DNA of 64,000 nt from Cheiracanthium punctorium (taxonomy: Eukaryota > Arthropoda > Arachnida > Araneae > Cheiracanthiidae). The notes beneath the pieces were generated by a model, which saw nothing but the letters and a program-made list of their open reading frames with translations, made no database searches and was not told the DNA's origin. Below are positions 48,266-62,994 of this stretch, one piece after another. The position numbers were made by a program, and so were the translations under genes. Each line of letters opens with the position of its first letter. Position 1 is the stretch's first letter. Where the stretch lies: contig JAWZYV010012284.1 in assembly GCA_038373885.1 (NCBI GenBank), positions 310,001-374,000 of the forward strand. The letters run 5' to 3'.

Positions 48266-51200
48266 AATATTTTTTGATAGACATATTGTTTTTACTTCTA
48301 AACTACAAAAAAAAAAATCTTAAATCAAATAAACGTTTGTTTTTATTTTTTTATTCAACTCATTTCTTGTGAAACACGTAGAACGAACAACTAATGTACG
48401 AACAACATTAAAAATAATTAAACATAAGTAGTAGTTTGGCATAAACAATTATATTAAGTAATGTCCGATGTCTTGCTATAAATTATTATAAACCTATTTC
48501 TATTTAATAAGAAGTTCATTATTTTTAATGTTATCTAAAACAGTTCTGTAAAGGTTTTAATGATAAATTTTGGAAAATAAAACGAGTTTTGTTAATATAA
48601 TTGAAATAATACAATATAACCGTAAAAGAATAGCGCAAGCATGCGCATTTTTTGTTGAAATTTAATGTAAGTGTATTGTAAAGTAAATTGCTATTAAATG
48701 AATAAAAATACAACTGATAGTTACATAAAAATTTTCGAACAAGTAATTTTAAAGTATCAAAGGAATACTTTAAAATTAATGCACAGGTTCTTTAAAATAT
48801 AAAATTTTCAGAAACCGCAGTGCGTTCGAGTGATAATGCGTAAAAATTAAAACAGAAGGTGAGTATAATAAACGACTGTGGATTATCATTTATGAATGCA
48901 GAAACATAATATATTTGTTTTCAGAAATATTCCATTAAGATGAAATTCCTAAAAAAACTGCTCGGTATTTTATAATGTTTTAAAAAATTTTAATGTAAGA
49001 ATCTAATCAATATATTTATTCATACTGACAACATTTTCTTTTAAATAAACACCGTGCTTTTTCGTTTAAGTGTCATTCGCATAAATGTAACAGTGCTTCA
49101 GCGTTCGAAAGGTTTAAAAAATAAAACAATAAAACTAATTGAAAAAGCTGATAGCGTGCATTTTTTATACGTTTGGCTTGTAGCGTTTTTTCCCATTGAT
49201 TTACACGGAATATTTGTTTTCGAGACTTCAGTAAATAAATTTGACGATATGAAGAGACGTCTTACTACTTTCGGCCAATCAATTTTTTTTTAAGGAAAGT
49301 AATAATAAAAACTCACAGAAGATATATATAGTTTGAAATAAATTGTAACACATTTTCACAAATAACTAAAACTATAAATATTCATCGAAAGAATTTAGGT
49401 TCGGGGTTAAACAGAGAGAGAGTTTGGCTCACAAATCAAATATAGTAGAATAATACGAAACAAATTACTAAAATTTACTGATTAACAAATGCACCAAGCC
49501 TCTTTGTTTTTAGATTCTCTTTAGCCCATCGTCGAGATTCCCCAGACTGTGGATTCCAATAAAAAATGAGAAACAGATGAATATTGGTGCATCTTGGAAA
49601 TTGCTTTTAGCTACTAAGTGAATTTCTTCTCTACAAATTTAAGGTATTTATTCACCACATGTAAATGTTCTTATGAGATTAATTTCAATCAGAAATATAT
49701 CTTTAAAAAATGTATCACTAACCATTTCAACATTTAAATATTATTTTTAATTATTTTTCTGCACCATTTTAACTAAAGGCTATATGTTAAGGATTAATCT
49801 ACCTTCTTATTAATCTTCATTCACATGACACTTTCTTCAAGAAAAAGTACCACCAAGACTGTGTTCTTTGATTTTGGTTATCATTTTTCAGTGGAAATAA
49901 TTTTTTGCTGTTAAATATGGGTTAGAAAACAACACTTATCTTCAAATACGTTTTGAATGATTGCCAAACAGTCATATTTAAATAAATGCAATCGTTAGGT
50001 AAACTACTTGTGTTTCTATGGCACAGGAATTTTTATAACTCAACTGAAATACTGCATGGCGTACTTAATAAAACTTTATACAATTTCAATCTGTTATTAA
50101 CTCCTTGATCAGTTTTTAAATATAATTCTTATTTTATGATGATGAAAAATTTCTTTCATAATGTTTAATTTTGTAGCTTAAAGAAAGGATTTATATTTTA
50201 CATTAAGCTATGCTTTCACACAAAATATGTTTATTTAATAATTAAACCTGTTTTTTAACACTTTAAATGATGTTTTAAAGCAATATTACCTTATTTTGTA
50301 TTATCTTATTCTTTATTGTTAAATGTAGTAAAACTTAAAATTTTCACAGCTGTCAACTTATATAAAAAGATGATATTGTAATAAATGTTATAAATGGAAT
50401 CCTAATTTAGGTGGTTTATATGAATGGAAATGTTAATTGATATATAGATTATTTAATAAAAAAATTTATATATATATATACTCAAAGTATTATTCTTTCT
50501 TGATCAATAGTTTTCAGTCACGTAATTCTGATTTGAGAAAATACAACTACAATGAGTACAACTCAGCATTCAAGATGCCTACATGCTTTTAGATGATTGA
50601 TTGAAAAAAATATATATCGGATCTGAAAAAAATATATATCGAAAATCTGATCGGATCATGCGGTTTGTTTCCTTAATTGCAAAATGTTCAAAATCTTCAA
50701 CTTTACTACTGATACATATACAATCAATAAGCAGCGAATGATCATAAAATAAAATAATCATAAGAAAAACTAGGTCACTTTATAGAATGCATACAAGTAC
50801 ATGGAACAGGCACTGTTTCGAATTTTTTTTTCCATTATTTCAAGTTTAAGATGTTCAAGATGTTATATCATCCTCATTCGTAAGCTGTGCTACTATTCCT
50901 AAAAGGAAACGAAAACGAGAATGCGTTTTTACGACAAATCATACACAATATTTATCAAATCAATTCAGACTAATTAATAGGTCACGGTAGGCCAGGTATC
51001 GGGGTGATGGATTTTTGGCCAGAGAATAATAATTTGCACCCCGACTGACAAAAGACCTCAGTTTTCCTGCAGCGAGCGTGCATATTATATCCGTGAAGCC
51101 CTATGACCTCTTGCTGGATTTATCGGAAAATGTGAATCCCGGAACGGCCTCCTTTTTGATAATGCTCTCAAATGTTTAATCTTCTAAAGAGGGTTCGTAC

Positions 51201-51590
51201 AGTAAAACACTACCTGGTGGGTCTAGGTAACAACATGCCCAGTCAATGGCACAAATTACTTATTGGTATATCCATATAGATATACCTATTTTAGGTGGGG
51301 AGGCGCAAAATTACAGTACGGCACTAATTTGAAATATCTCATCATTATAAGAAAGTATATTTTATCTAATGCAAATATCTCTTTATGTGAGTAAGATATA
51401 TTGATAAGAGATGAGAAGAGATTATTAAATTATTTAATTAAGATATTACTAAATAATTTAATAATGTTTTCGGAGATGGATGCCCCCTGCTCCGTAACAA
51501 GAAACAAAAGAGCTTGAACGACAACAGCCAAGCGACAACGACAAGCTTGTCTGCAGAACGAAACTAAATTCATAAGGGAAACTGAGCTGT
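48266..51590. other. AT-rich intergenic DNA, nothing recognised
   Basis: Contains TA microsatellites (50463-50480) and a duplicated GAAAAAAATATATATCG at 50607-50642. 50980-51250 is GC-richer without a recognisable frame. No gene is seen. Confidence 0.5.
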
Positions 51591-51619
51591 ACTTAATATG
51601 TTTTTAACACCCAATACAC

Positions 51620-51962
51620 CTAGGCCCGTATTCACTGTCCACCTGGACTGAATGCTTACAGCAAACTCTCGGTCGAACGCACAAGTTGCACTCACCGAAC
51701 CCTCAAGTGGCAGTTCAAGTCGAAAAACACACCTTTGTTGCCGATATATGTTCAAATAAAGGAACAATTTTAACCGAATCCGTTTGCATGCCGTTCACTG
51801 GCCCCGTTTCAGCCTAGATTGAGTTACAACGCATTGAGTATTTTTTTTAACTCCAGGTTAACGGTGAATTTAGATCTCGGACTGACCACTTGAGTTTGCC
51901 GAGCGGTAATTACTGAAGTGTCGGTTGAACCGCCATTTCAAGTTAATGGTGAATACGGTGTT
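51620..51962. mobile_element. Possible palindromic MITE
   Basis: CCCGTATTCACTGTCCACCTGG on the left and GTTAATGGTGAATACGG on the right form an inverted pair (CCGTATTCAC), with GC-richer sequence between. No target duplication is evident, and the ends are diverged. Confidence 0.3.
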
Positions 51963-54900
51963 TAACAACCAAACACACAATACTGAATTACCCTCTTTCG
52001 AACTTAAAATCTTGTGCTGTCTAGGTGCTCGCTAATTGCTAGCGGCATACGGACTGCGAGCTTTTGATACCGTAAGCACCGAAGTCGACACGGCAATGGT
52101 AATAGCACCTTCATGCCTGAGTCATTTTCATTTAGCTTTAATTGTGTGGGAGAAACGAGCCGGACATAAAAACAGGCTGTTAAAGTCTACGGTAGTTTCA
52201 TAGGGACATTGTTCCATTTGAAGCAAAATACAGTATGCACAGTATATTGACGTTTATTACAGCTTACTGTTGTTTTAAAGGATGACATTTCAAGATAAAT
52301 ATTAACGTTCTTTTACAGAGCCCCACAAAGTATATTAATAGTGATGTATAGCATTTTTGAAGTTCTCCACAAAAATCTCGCAAAGGGCACCTTTAAGAGA
52401 GGTAACTGCATTATTCCTACAAAAAAAAGGTTTTGTAAACAACAAACTATAAAAGCAAGGTTTGTCAGAGCAAACGCCTGCTTTTGTATGGGGTTCGTTT
52501 CTCCAAAATGTTGCCAAATACTTGTTAGCCAAATTACTGGATTCGTTTGGCATCGATACATCGCCAAATTAGACTAAGATTGTTGTGTTAGAAAGTGTTT
52601 TATAACCGATACATTTGGGATGATTTATTGTTTTTAATTTAACAGCAAAGTGGAAAAAAATCTTTTTGTATTTCTTTTCATTATTCAGGGGGAGTTATTC
52701 ATTAAATTTATATTTTACGTTTAAGTTATCAGCAAATTTAAAAGCAGCCACTGGCATATCTTTTTATAGCATCGTTTTATAACTCGCTTTTTTTTCATTT
52801 ACATCCTCAAGCATTGATGTTGAAAATTCATCCTCTCTTATCGTTGCCAATATTGCACTTTTTCTCATACGCTTCTCAGTGTATGCGATAAATGACTGAT
52901 TCTTTGTAAAACACATTTCTTCAATTTTTATACACCGTACGGCAGATTTAGAAAAATCTTCTCTTTAATTACCGCGCATAGCAACAATTTTGTAGTCTTT
53001 GTTTGTAACAAAAATAATTAGGTAATAATTAAACGAAAAACAACATAAACCATTATGGCTATGTTATCTGGTTTCATATGACCATCTCTTATCTTTGAAC
53101 GGGTTAGATAGGCATATTTGAAATTAAATTCTAAAGCATATTAAAAAAGAAGAAGATCCACTGTCATTTTGAAGTTAAAATAAACTCGGATATATTAATT
53201 ATACAATCAACTCAGCACACACAAAACACAAGTAATTAACACTAAATATAGTGTTTTGAATAATATATGACCCTGCTGCCAGTTCTATATTAAATCGTAG
53301 CTTATTTACTAAATTTTCCTTAACATAGCATTCGCATTTTTGTTCATAAGCTATTCCCGAGTATTGTTTGAAATAAATTAACTGTAACACACTTCCAAGA
53401 AATGAATGTACAATACTGAATGAAAACATTTCGACTGACCGTGTGACCGTACTAGTTTTTTATAGAGTCATTATAATTAAACTTCGCCTATAAATAACAT
53501 TGTAAAGCTGAAACGGGCGAACATATTTGCCAACAATTTTGGAATATGGACTGTTCACGATATGTACAAAAAAAGATTTAAAAAAAAATACTTAAAAATT
53601 GTTCTTTAGGTGGCGTTTTACATGCTGAATTCAACTCAAAAAAGGATCCAAATTAGTTAGTAAATGCTCAAAAACTATTGAATATTTGTTAACATCTTTT
53701 GAACAGTTCGATTTAGCCGTTTCCATCGTGAAATTGGTTGTTTTTCATGCACAGCTCCACCAGGCAGATACATTTTAGTCTACTTTTTCCCCAAAATTTC
53801 TTCATTGCAAATAATGTTTAGTGTTTATACCAAATTCGGTTGCAATCCGTTCGCCTATTTTACCTGTAGAGCTTTGAATATTGAGGAAGTCAAATTATAC
53901 TCACCCTCTACATTTTAAGTTTATTCTAAAGTAGAGCACTATCAAAGTAAGACATATTAGTTAAATTTGATTGTTTGTCCATTGAACCGTTTATGATTTA
54001 AGATATTTACAATTTCTCTGCAAAAATATGCTAATAAATATTTTCATTTTTCGTCCTAAATTTGGGGTCACGATTAAGTACATTCATTTATCTCTTATAT
54101 ATTTTAAACCTCAAAATTTACTGCATCCAAAACGAAAGTACGGAATGATAAAATACAGGCCCAGTTCCAATTATACCACCTTCTTTGTTTTAGCTGTTTT
54201 TCAGCTCAGGGTATAAGGGAAAATTTAATCAACAAATCATATTACACAATTATTTCGACCTTAAAATAAAGTTTCCATGATAAGAAAAAGAAGAAAGAAA
54301 AACAATTTCTTCTCCAGATGAGGGTTTTCTAAAATTTACTGGATAAATATACGTGCTTACTTTAATTTCTCCATAAAATAATTGCTGTACAATCCGAAGA
54401 AATAATATTAGGTACTCATACTCAATATACAAAAGTTCGACTTCTAAACCTTGCTTCAATGACCGGGTATTCGGGTACCTGTTGGGGGTGGGATCATGGC
54501 AATTTAATCATTTCTAATTAAGCCTATGTAAAATCGCTTTTAATACTCGTTATTTATATTTATATTAATTATACATGTAATTTTAATCCCTTTTGGTAGA
54601 AATTATTGCAATGTTTTATGCTTTATACTTTCCGATCTCATTACTCAAAATCCAAGTATACCCATTATTGTATTTTTTGTACATACAGATTGTAAATGAT
54701 TATTATAACAAATATAAGGGAACATAATCACAACAATAATAATTATTATGGATGATTTATGTTCCTTTAAATTATTTATTATTGTCATTATATAGTAACC
54801 GAATCGTGCAGTAAGTTGTTATTTGATTATAAAATCGGTAAAAGGTAATGAAACAAACGGAGAGCGTAGATACTCGATGTGGGTTTCGTGGTACCAGTTA

Positions 54901-57900
54901 TTTAAAAACACTGGGTATGTTTGGTCATTAACGCAAGGGTTAAAATCCCAGTACCATTAATAGTTTCTGATCAAATAGTCTATCCACATGAATACATTTT
55001 ATTATCAATCATCTCAGTTGAACTTAAAAAATGTATGACTTGAATTAAATGCACCATATAAAATGCATATAAGGTAATCCCTTCAAGAAATATAACATAC
55101 AAAAACACGGAGAGTTATGAAAACAGTATCACACATAAAGGTTTCCATGACATCTGCCATATTTTACTTAGAAACACAATGAAATCCCATTATCCGAATG
55201 AAACGGATCATATCCCAGAAGGCATAAATGTGTTGCACATGCTGAAATGCATTTCTTTTGGAAAAGACTTATGGTTCCAAAACAGCATTTACATAATTTA
55301 AATATGAAAGCTGTGATTATTTCTGTTTCGCATTTTGCTGAGATTTGTTTCTAATATCGCATCTTATTAGACTCTCAAAAAATAGCTCATAAAGTCCTCT
55401 TCTTTTTGCTGATTTCGGGAAAGATATTGCCAGCTTATTTAAATTGTTAGATCTTGAGTAAGTATGTCCTTGCGTTTCATTTGAATATTTTAGAATTACA
55501 AAATTTTCATAGCATTTGGCTTTACTATAAATTATGTTACTACTTTTATTTATTTATTTTTCATTTCTTCGTAGTGGCAGTTAACTCTAGTTATTATATT
55601 TTTAGAACTATTACTATCAATGAAAAATGAAGGTCACTTAACTAACTGAAATATCTTTGCGTTCCTTTTATATTTAGAGCTTTCTTTAATCATGAAACTG
55701 TGAAATTATCCAAAAAATTGGTTACTAATGGTCGATCCTTATTTGATAATAGCAATAGTAAATCGTGAGATGATAGGGGCAATGGGTTCATTAGTAATAA
55801 ATCGAGACTTGATTTTAAACTAGCAGTTATTATTACTATAAAAATGCCAGTCATCTTTATCAATTAAAAATTACTAAAAAAAAACACATAGTCATTTCAA
55901 TACCCAAATTTCACAAACTGGGCAAGGATAATTCCCCAAAGAACCATAAACAGAATTTGACTAATCTGAAAGCAATTTTGTGTTACATGTCGAAATGAAT
56001 TTTTAATTCAAAGATTATCTTGAACATTTGACTTAAGTAACTATGGTATTTGATAATGCACTCCGGAAGTTAGTATTCTAAGGCACAGCGTCTGACTTAA
56101 AAGCAGCCATTATATGACTTAAAAGCATGGTAATACAAGTGGGATTCGTGACAAGGGAAGATTTGACAAAGTTGTTGCATTACTTAAATAATCGTGAAGA
56201 TAGAGCACTAGGTTTTACATGCTGAAGATTCATTGGGAAATTACTGGTCCTACCTTTCATATCCCTCTTTAAAGAAATGTTTTCCATATGCCTTGCTATA
56301 AAGCATAAATAAAAAGGTGCCTCTTCTGATTCTTTTGAATTATTTTTTCCTATGTACTTTTATACAAGTGATCACCATAGTACAAAGGCATTCAAACTGC
56401 TGGTTTATAATTTTAACTGCATCAGGTGGGGCTTTTAAATTTGTTCTGGAACTCATGGGGGGAAAATGGCAGGGATGGTACATTTTTACGAAAGTTATTG
56501 GGTTCAAATAGTACTTGTACAACTTTGAAAGTTCTAAAATGACGTATTTAGACTGTTTACCATATTTAAAAAATATAAATTTGATGCTGATTATTAAAGT
56601 TTTCGCTGGTAAATGCAGGCAAATTAAAATAGTTTTTAAAAATGTTACATCGCTCCGTTTATGCAGAATTTTCATAAATATACGGAAAAAATTAAAGAGG
56701 CAGTATATAATTTATGTTCACAATATTTATTGCATATTATAACATGCATTTTTTCTACTATATTGTCTAAATAAAATGAAAAATATGCTTGTGCATGACT
56801 AGTTACGCCCATTGTCTTTGGTGACTATGGGAGACTTGCAGTTTTGCGGTAGTATGTTTATCAACAATAGAACATTCAGTTTCTACTGGGAAGATAAAAT
56901 TTCATTTTTTCTCATCATTTTCTCCCCTCTAAGGGTCTTATTCTTCCCCTTACACAACATTTTAATAAAATAAATTATTTCTAAAAATATGCTGCTGCCT
57001 GGCCTCACTAAAGTGCTAATTTGTAAAAGTTATTGAGCTTAAAAGTTACTTAGGTCTGCAAATCAGTCAGAAGAATTTTATAAGTTACAATAAATGACAC
57101 TGTAAACTTGCACCGAATTTCGATGTTCTTCGAAAATTCGAAGTTCTTTATGTTTGGCGTTGAAAATAAACTTTTTCGTCACATAAGTAGCTCACATGCT
57201 AGAGGTGCAAATGAAACTATTTCCGATGAGAACCAAAATGTCCCATTGTTGTATCGGGACTTGGAAGATGATAATTTACTACTGGTTTCTCCCGTGATTT
57301 CACACGGGCTGAACATCTCAGCAAGGCTCTACATCTGTACGTAATACGCACAAAACTATAGCTAAACACAAACGAGGTAAACGCACTTCAGTAACCATCT
57401 CGGAGTCTCTCCCTGAATCCAAAGAAAACGTTTGGAGCATTCAAAATTCAAGATGTTTACAAAAATTATATGCGAACAGCAGCTAGCTTGAATTCAAAAC
57501 CAAAATCAAAAAGGTTTGGGGAGGTACCTGATTCTGTGAACCAGCAATCTGAATCACTGATGCAAATGAGGGACAGAAAAAAGGGATTTCCAAATCACCT
57601 ACTAATGGATAATCCATATCGACTTTTACTTATTTTTTTCTTTTCAATTTTCTACTCAAAGTTCATTTCATGAATTAGTACTAATAAAACTTAATATATT
57701 ATAACTAAAATGTATTTTGGTGTAACTTTATTATACCATAATGAATACGTATTTCATAAAAAAATTGGCTGTGCATGATTGTTTTATGTCATATTTCGAT
57801 TTTTGCGATATTATCCTTTCTTTCTGCATCTATAATGCAAAGCAATTAACTGAAGAAAATTACGTATATAAATTTCTAAATGATTTAATTACAATTCCAT

Positions 57901-60435
57901 CGTTATGCATCGTGCATAGTCAATTCGTACTCTACATAGGAATTATTTTCTAGATTTGTACTAGAAAATGGATAAGTAATGAGAGTGAAAACATTGCATT
58001 GCCATCACCAATTAGAATAAATACCTATTTATTTACATCTACACCATCAAAGAAAAGATGTTGATTATCAATCCAGAATTTTAAAATTATGTATCAGGAC
58101 TTCCTTTACCAAATGCAAACCTGTGTCACTAATATATAAGATTATCTTAAAAGAACACTCAAAAACTGGTGTTTAAAAAAATTGAATTTTAATAAACAAT
58201 TAAAGACTGCTTGAATTAGTTTTCAACTGAAGTTTCAGTTTGTCTGGAACTACTAGATCCTAGTATTTTCTCTGAAAATCTGGATGAAATTAGTCAATTG
58301 TAAATTTTTCAAAAATGTTAACTTTTTTTTGATATTTTAATAGATCATATCAGATACTCATTGAATTTTCATCGGACATTCGTTTATTACTAAAGGCATT
58401 CGAAAAAGCTCTGAAATATGGCAGCAATGGCTGTATAGCAAAATTAATTCAATTTATTCTAACATATGTAATCCTGTCGTATAAGAATTTTAGTAATGCA
58501 AGTAATGTCTCAAAACATTTTGCATTTGATTATAGGTTTATTTTAGGTAAAAAAAAGAAGTATAAATGAGTACGTTGTACAGCATATCTATGCCTGATTT
58601 CTGAATCCTACCGTGGTATTCTATAAAAATATGCCTAATTGCACAGTTAGAATGTATGAAAGTCACCAACTACATTCATTCCTCGGAAAATAAATGAAAC
58701 ATTTCCTAGTTTAGAATACAATTCAAGAAAAATATACCTGTAGATTGGTAGTTATTTCATAGCGGTGTGAAATATAATTTCTCAAAAAAATACATTATTA
58801 ATTTTACACGATATCACACTTTTGAATGATAACATCTAAATTTAATTTACTTCCTCAAAAGAGCCGGTCCTCCTTCCTATTTTCTTAGTTTTATTACAGA
58901 GTTCGCATATATTCACTCCTGATTGAAAAAGATAGAAAATATAATAAAAATTGAAAATTCAAAAGAATTTTTATTCATATTTTTTTTGCTCCTCTTGTCA
59001 CTTTCCCCATCACTTAGGATAGCTTGTTAATGAGATATTTTCAGTAATCGGAGAACATCATGATATTTAGCACCTCTTTGTGAAAACAGACATTTCCTTG
59101 CAAATATGACAACAAACTTTATTTAAATGCAAAAACCTCTTTCATTAAAGTGACGAGTTTACATTTAGACAACGACTTTTCATGCTGTTAAATTATTCAT
59201 TTTAAAACATAATCTGTATATTTAGCTACAAATAAATGCATATTACTCTGTTTTATATGCAAGTGCGTTTATGTTGAATACATGAACTCATCACAGATTT
59301 AAATGTTGTTTTCAATTCCCATTTTCAGATTCTACATATGCAGGATTTGAATTATTTTTCTTGTGATCGTTGATCAAACACTTCTAATAAGATCAAATAA
59401 GAGTTTCCCTCAATAAATAATGCACAGGTTATTTTCTTTTGCTCTTTTACATTTGTTAATTAAGAAGGTTCAAAGTTTGTGCTAAATAAATTTTCTGTCT
59501 ACTACCCTCTTTTATTTCGCTTATATAAGTTAAAAAATGTAAATATCAAAATGTACTTATTTTTTATAGTTACTTTTCCAAAAAAAAAGCTATTTGTACT
59601 TCAACTATAAAATCAATAATAGACAGCATAAAAAAAGGTGTCCTAAAGGTCAAAGATTATTTTTGACCGTCATGACAATTCATACTGAGGCTTTCATACT
59701 GCTGTATTATAATTAGGCTATATGTTATAATATTGAAGCAGAGCTAAAAAACAATATTATTATTTCATTTATATCATTATAGCTGCAATCAGTCATTCGT
59801 TATAAGCTATTATAAGTATCACGCCGCGAATAACAAACAAAAAAAAAAAATCACAAAACGAATGAATTCAAATTCAAGAAGCGGTAGTATGTGAAGCGTT
59901 TTAATTATTAATAAATAAATTTCTATAAAATAGAAAGTCTCCTAAAAGGTTATGTCATTATCTTATTATACAACTTGCCTTAGCCATTAGATCACGATTG
60001 GGGGCGAACTTGCTGAAGTAGCACAATGTTGCACATCACCGACTAAACTTTCATTTCGGTATGTCTTGTCACACCGCCGGAAGAATTATTTTCTTAATTT
60101 TTATCAACGACATGTACATTTTCACGTTATTATTGAAAACTTAAAACAAATTTATTCAACTTATGTTTGTGATATCATTTACAAATACATGTTACATTAT
60201 TTTCAGTTAAAACGAGAATTTCAAAATGCACTACCACATACGTGGTATATAATAGTTAATATGACAATAAAATGTGACAATTCTATGCGAATGTATAAAA
60301 TAAGGAATCACTGATTATACAGAAAGTAGTAGCATATTTAAGGAAACAGAGTACCTTTTGGATTTATTTATTTCTTTTTTTAACAAGTAGCATTCGCAAT
60401 CATATATTTTGGATTTCTATAAATTAACACATTAA
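51963..60435. other. AT-rich intergenic DNA, no gene recognised
   Basis: About 8.5 kb without splice-flanked, coding-like exons. 57108-57640 has a coding-like composition in broken frames; the remainder is unremarkable. Confidence 0.45.
57108..57640 (+). pseudogene. Coding-like relic, unidentified
   Basis: A frame at 57108-57344 includes HISSSHARGANETISDENQN and PLLYRDLEDDNLLLVSPVIS. A second at 57470-57673 includes SLNSKPKSKRFGEVPDSVNQ and LMQMRDRKKGFPNH. Between them lie stops in all frames. The amino-acid composition looks protein-like rather than like random AT-rich translation, but I recognise no family, and no splice sites bound the pieces. It could be a decayed transposon or retrogene. 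Confidence 0.25.
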
Positions 60436-62990
60436 CCCATTTTATCCCACTGTCCTATCGAGAGGACAGCTGAAAAATAGCATGTGGAAATCAGTATTTA
60501 TTTGTTGCGAATATTTTATGTGCTGGAACATCTAGAGGTATGTCTAAGCTTCTGCTAGCAATAGTTATGTCTCGCATGTCTGTCGCGACAGTCTGGAAAC
60601 ACTATTTATTTCCCACGTTAGTGGGCATAGTTTGCATTTTCTTTTTGGGGTTGCAGAATTCGTTTTCAGTTTACTTCAGACACTTGGCTGGGCACTTTGT
60701 ATGTGAGAGTACTCTTTATTTATCCTCCTGGTGGTTAGTTAAAGCTTTATTATTAATAGGTAAGTTGTAGTGCATTATTTTTTAACTGTCCTCCCAATAG
60801 GACAGTGGGACGATACGCATGCAATTGATGCGTTATTTTTAACTTTATAAGTAAGAGTAAAAAAACAAAAAATCCTACCTAATGTTTTCCCCCGCACAGT
60901 CATGTCGGTGCAAAGATTTCTGAAGTTAGAGAAAGCACTGGAAATATTCAATAGTTCAGATTCAGATGAGAGCGATGTTGAAATTTCTGTGTTACCACTA
61001 GATGCTAGTGAATTAACTGATGAAGATGAAGGGGATGAGAATGAAGTAAATACTGGTGAGATTATTGTAAACGATGTTCCTGGGACTGTGGAGGTTAGAG
61101 TTGGAGTTGGAGACGCTTGCGAGCCTGAAGCGTCCACAAGCTCTAGTCAAGCTCTAGTCGACAACAATGCGGAAAGGAAAAGCGAAGAACAAGAGTTATC
61201 TAGGATAAAGACGAAGTCACCACAGTATACAAGATGGAAAACACCGGATAATTCAATTGCAAATGACTTGCTCAAGCAGATGGAAACTACACTGAAAGAA
61301 AAATCTCCTGCAGATCTTTTTGAGGAGTTTTATTCCAATGAAGTTTAAGATGACACAGCAAAAGAAACTGCACGGTATGCAACTGATGTAAAAAACGAAC
61401 ACAATTTCTGGACAAGTGCTGGTGAAATACGCGTGTTTCTAGGAATTTTGCTTTTAACTGGTTATCATTAAAATACCTGTGAACGCGATTACTGGTCAGA
61501 TGCTGAAGACCTTGGCATTACTCTGGTAAAAATGCCATGCCATGTCACGAAACCGTTTCCAAAAGTTGAAATCTTATTTACACTTTGTGGAGAATGGAAC
61601 AGTAAGTCAGTATCCCCAGGATCGATCTTTCAAGGTAAAACCTCTGTTTGCCATGCTGAATAATAATTTTATGAATTTAGGACACTTCTCTGAAAATCTA
61701 AGCATTGATGAAATGATTATCATTTACTACGGTAGGAATAGTTTGAAACAGTTTATCCAAGGCAAACCAATACATTTTGGATATAAAATTTGGGCTATCT
61801 GTGGAAGCAAAGGATATTGTTACAACTTTTCCCCTCTACTGCGGCAAAGAATTTGATTCAAGAAAGAATACTCCTCTTGGTACGCATGTTGTGCTGAAAC
61901 TGACAGACAACATTGTGAATCCTTCAGGCTATACTTTATATTTTGATAACTTTTTTACCAGCATTGATCTTTTCAGAAGTCTTGGTTAACAGGATTATCG
62001 AACCACATGAACCATACGAGAAAATTGGATAAACCATGAGCGTCCTTTAGAAGAATCTAAGTCTATGCGGAAGAAAGAAAGAGGTGCATGTGATTTTGCA
62101 TTTCACAAAAATTCTGATATTTTCTTGGTGCGATGGAATGAAAGTAGTACTGTCACTGTTACTTCAAATTTCATCACTCTAGAACCGTTCTTTGGTGTGA
62201 AGAGGCGAGTAAAAGGACACAAAAGATAAAGTAAAGGTGAAGATGCCTAATTTGATAAACTCTTACAACAACCATATGGGCGGGGTGGATCACCATGACC
62301 GGTTGGCTGGACTATACGCCATTAAGATTAGTGGAAAACAGTGGTACTGGCTACTTTTCATTCGTACGCTGGATATGGCAGTGGTAAATACATGGATAAT
62401 ACACAAAGCTGTCAACAAAAGTGATGCCCCAACCTTGAAAGAGTTCCGAAGATCAATAATCAACTGTTTATCTAAAAAAGATTGTGAATAGAACAAAAGG
62501 TAGATCCAGGATCTCTTCCGTACCTCATAGTGCAAAAGAAAACATCTCCAAAGATGGTGTTGGCCATTTTTTACTGAAGAGAGAGAAACAGCACCGTTGT
62601 CAAAGAGAGGGCTGCAAAGGAAAATCGAAAACATACTGCGGAAATGCTATAAAAAACTTTGTCAGGCTTGCTTTGGAACTTTACACCAAGTTTAGTGTTA
62701 TACTCAACTGAAAATTGAACTCTTAAAGTGAATATGAAGTATTGTTCAAACATTGGGAAAGTTTGTAGGCATGAATTGCTTTTCACTAATGAAGAAAACA
62801 CTGAGATCGCTAAGTGGAAATTTTATCCCCTTTATCCCAGTGTCCTATGTAGAGGACGGGTCAGATTTCCAACATAAAACATTAAAATTTTTCAAATTTT
62901 GTTATATTTAGTCTATTTAGGTTTAGTATACCTCAGAAAATATGATTATTCTCAAATTTGAACAAAATAAATAAATTGGGATAAAACGGG
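60436..62990 (+). mobile_element. piggyBac-type transposon with intact ends
   Basis: 2555 bp between TTAA duplications (60432-60435 and 62991-62994). Ends CCCATTTTATCCCA and, from the right, CCCGTTTTATCCCA form a 14-bp terminal inverted repeat with one mismatch. Subterminal copies of a palindromic word GTCCTxxxxxxAGGAC occur at 60453, 60787 and 62841, near TATCCCA or its complement. TTAA duplications are specific to piggyBac-family transposition. The transposase inside is broken. Confidence 0.93.
60902..62711 (+). pseudogene. piggyBac transposase, disrupted by stops and frameshifts
   Basis: ATG at 60902 starts MSVQRFLKLEKALEIFNSSD and an acidic N-terminus to a stop at 61346-61348. The frame then continues (NEHNFWTSAGEIRVFLGILL) to another stop near 61471. 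Shifted frames follow: 61542 (NRFQKLKSYLHF, LSIDEMIIIYYGR), 61777 (YTLYFDNFFTSIDLF), 62237 (NHMGGVDHHDRLAGLY) and 62484 (a Cys-containing tail). The three catalytic aspartates of the family are visible at 61707-61709, 61945-61947 and 62288-62290. At least two nonsense changes and four frame changes make it inactive, although the DNA ends remain intact. Confidence 0.92.
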
Positions 62991-62994
62991 TTAA

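Noticed and set aside
49054..49293. 79-codon plus-strand frame in the 3' flank
   Set aside because: No motif, no splice sites and composition like the surrounding non-coding DNA.
56317..56742. Several overlapping 60-111 codon frames on both strands
   Set aside because: Mutually overlapping, AT-rich, with no start context, motif or splice boundaries.
59970..60060. Possible tRNA-like segment (GGGGGCGAACTT... region)
   Set aside because: No cloverleaf could be drawn and no A/B box pair is present.
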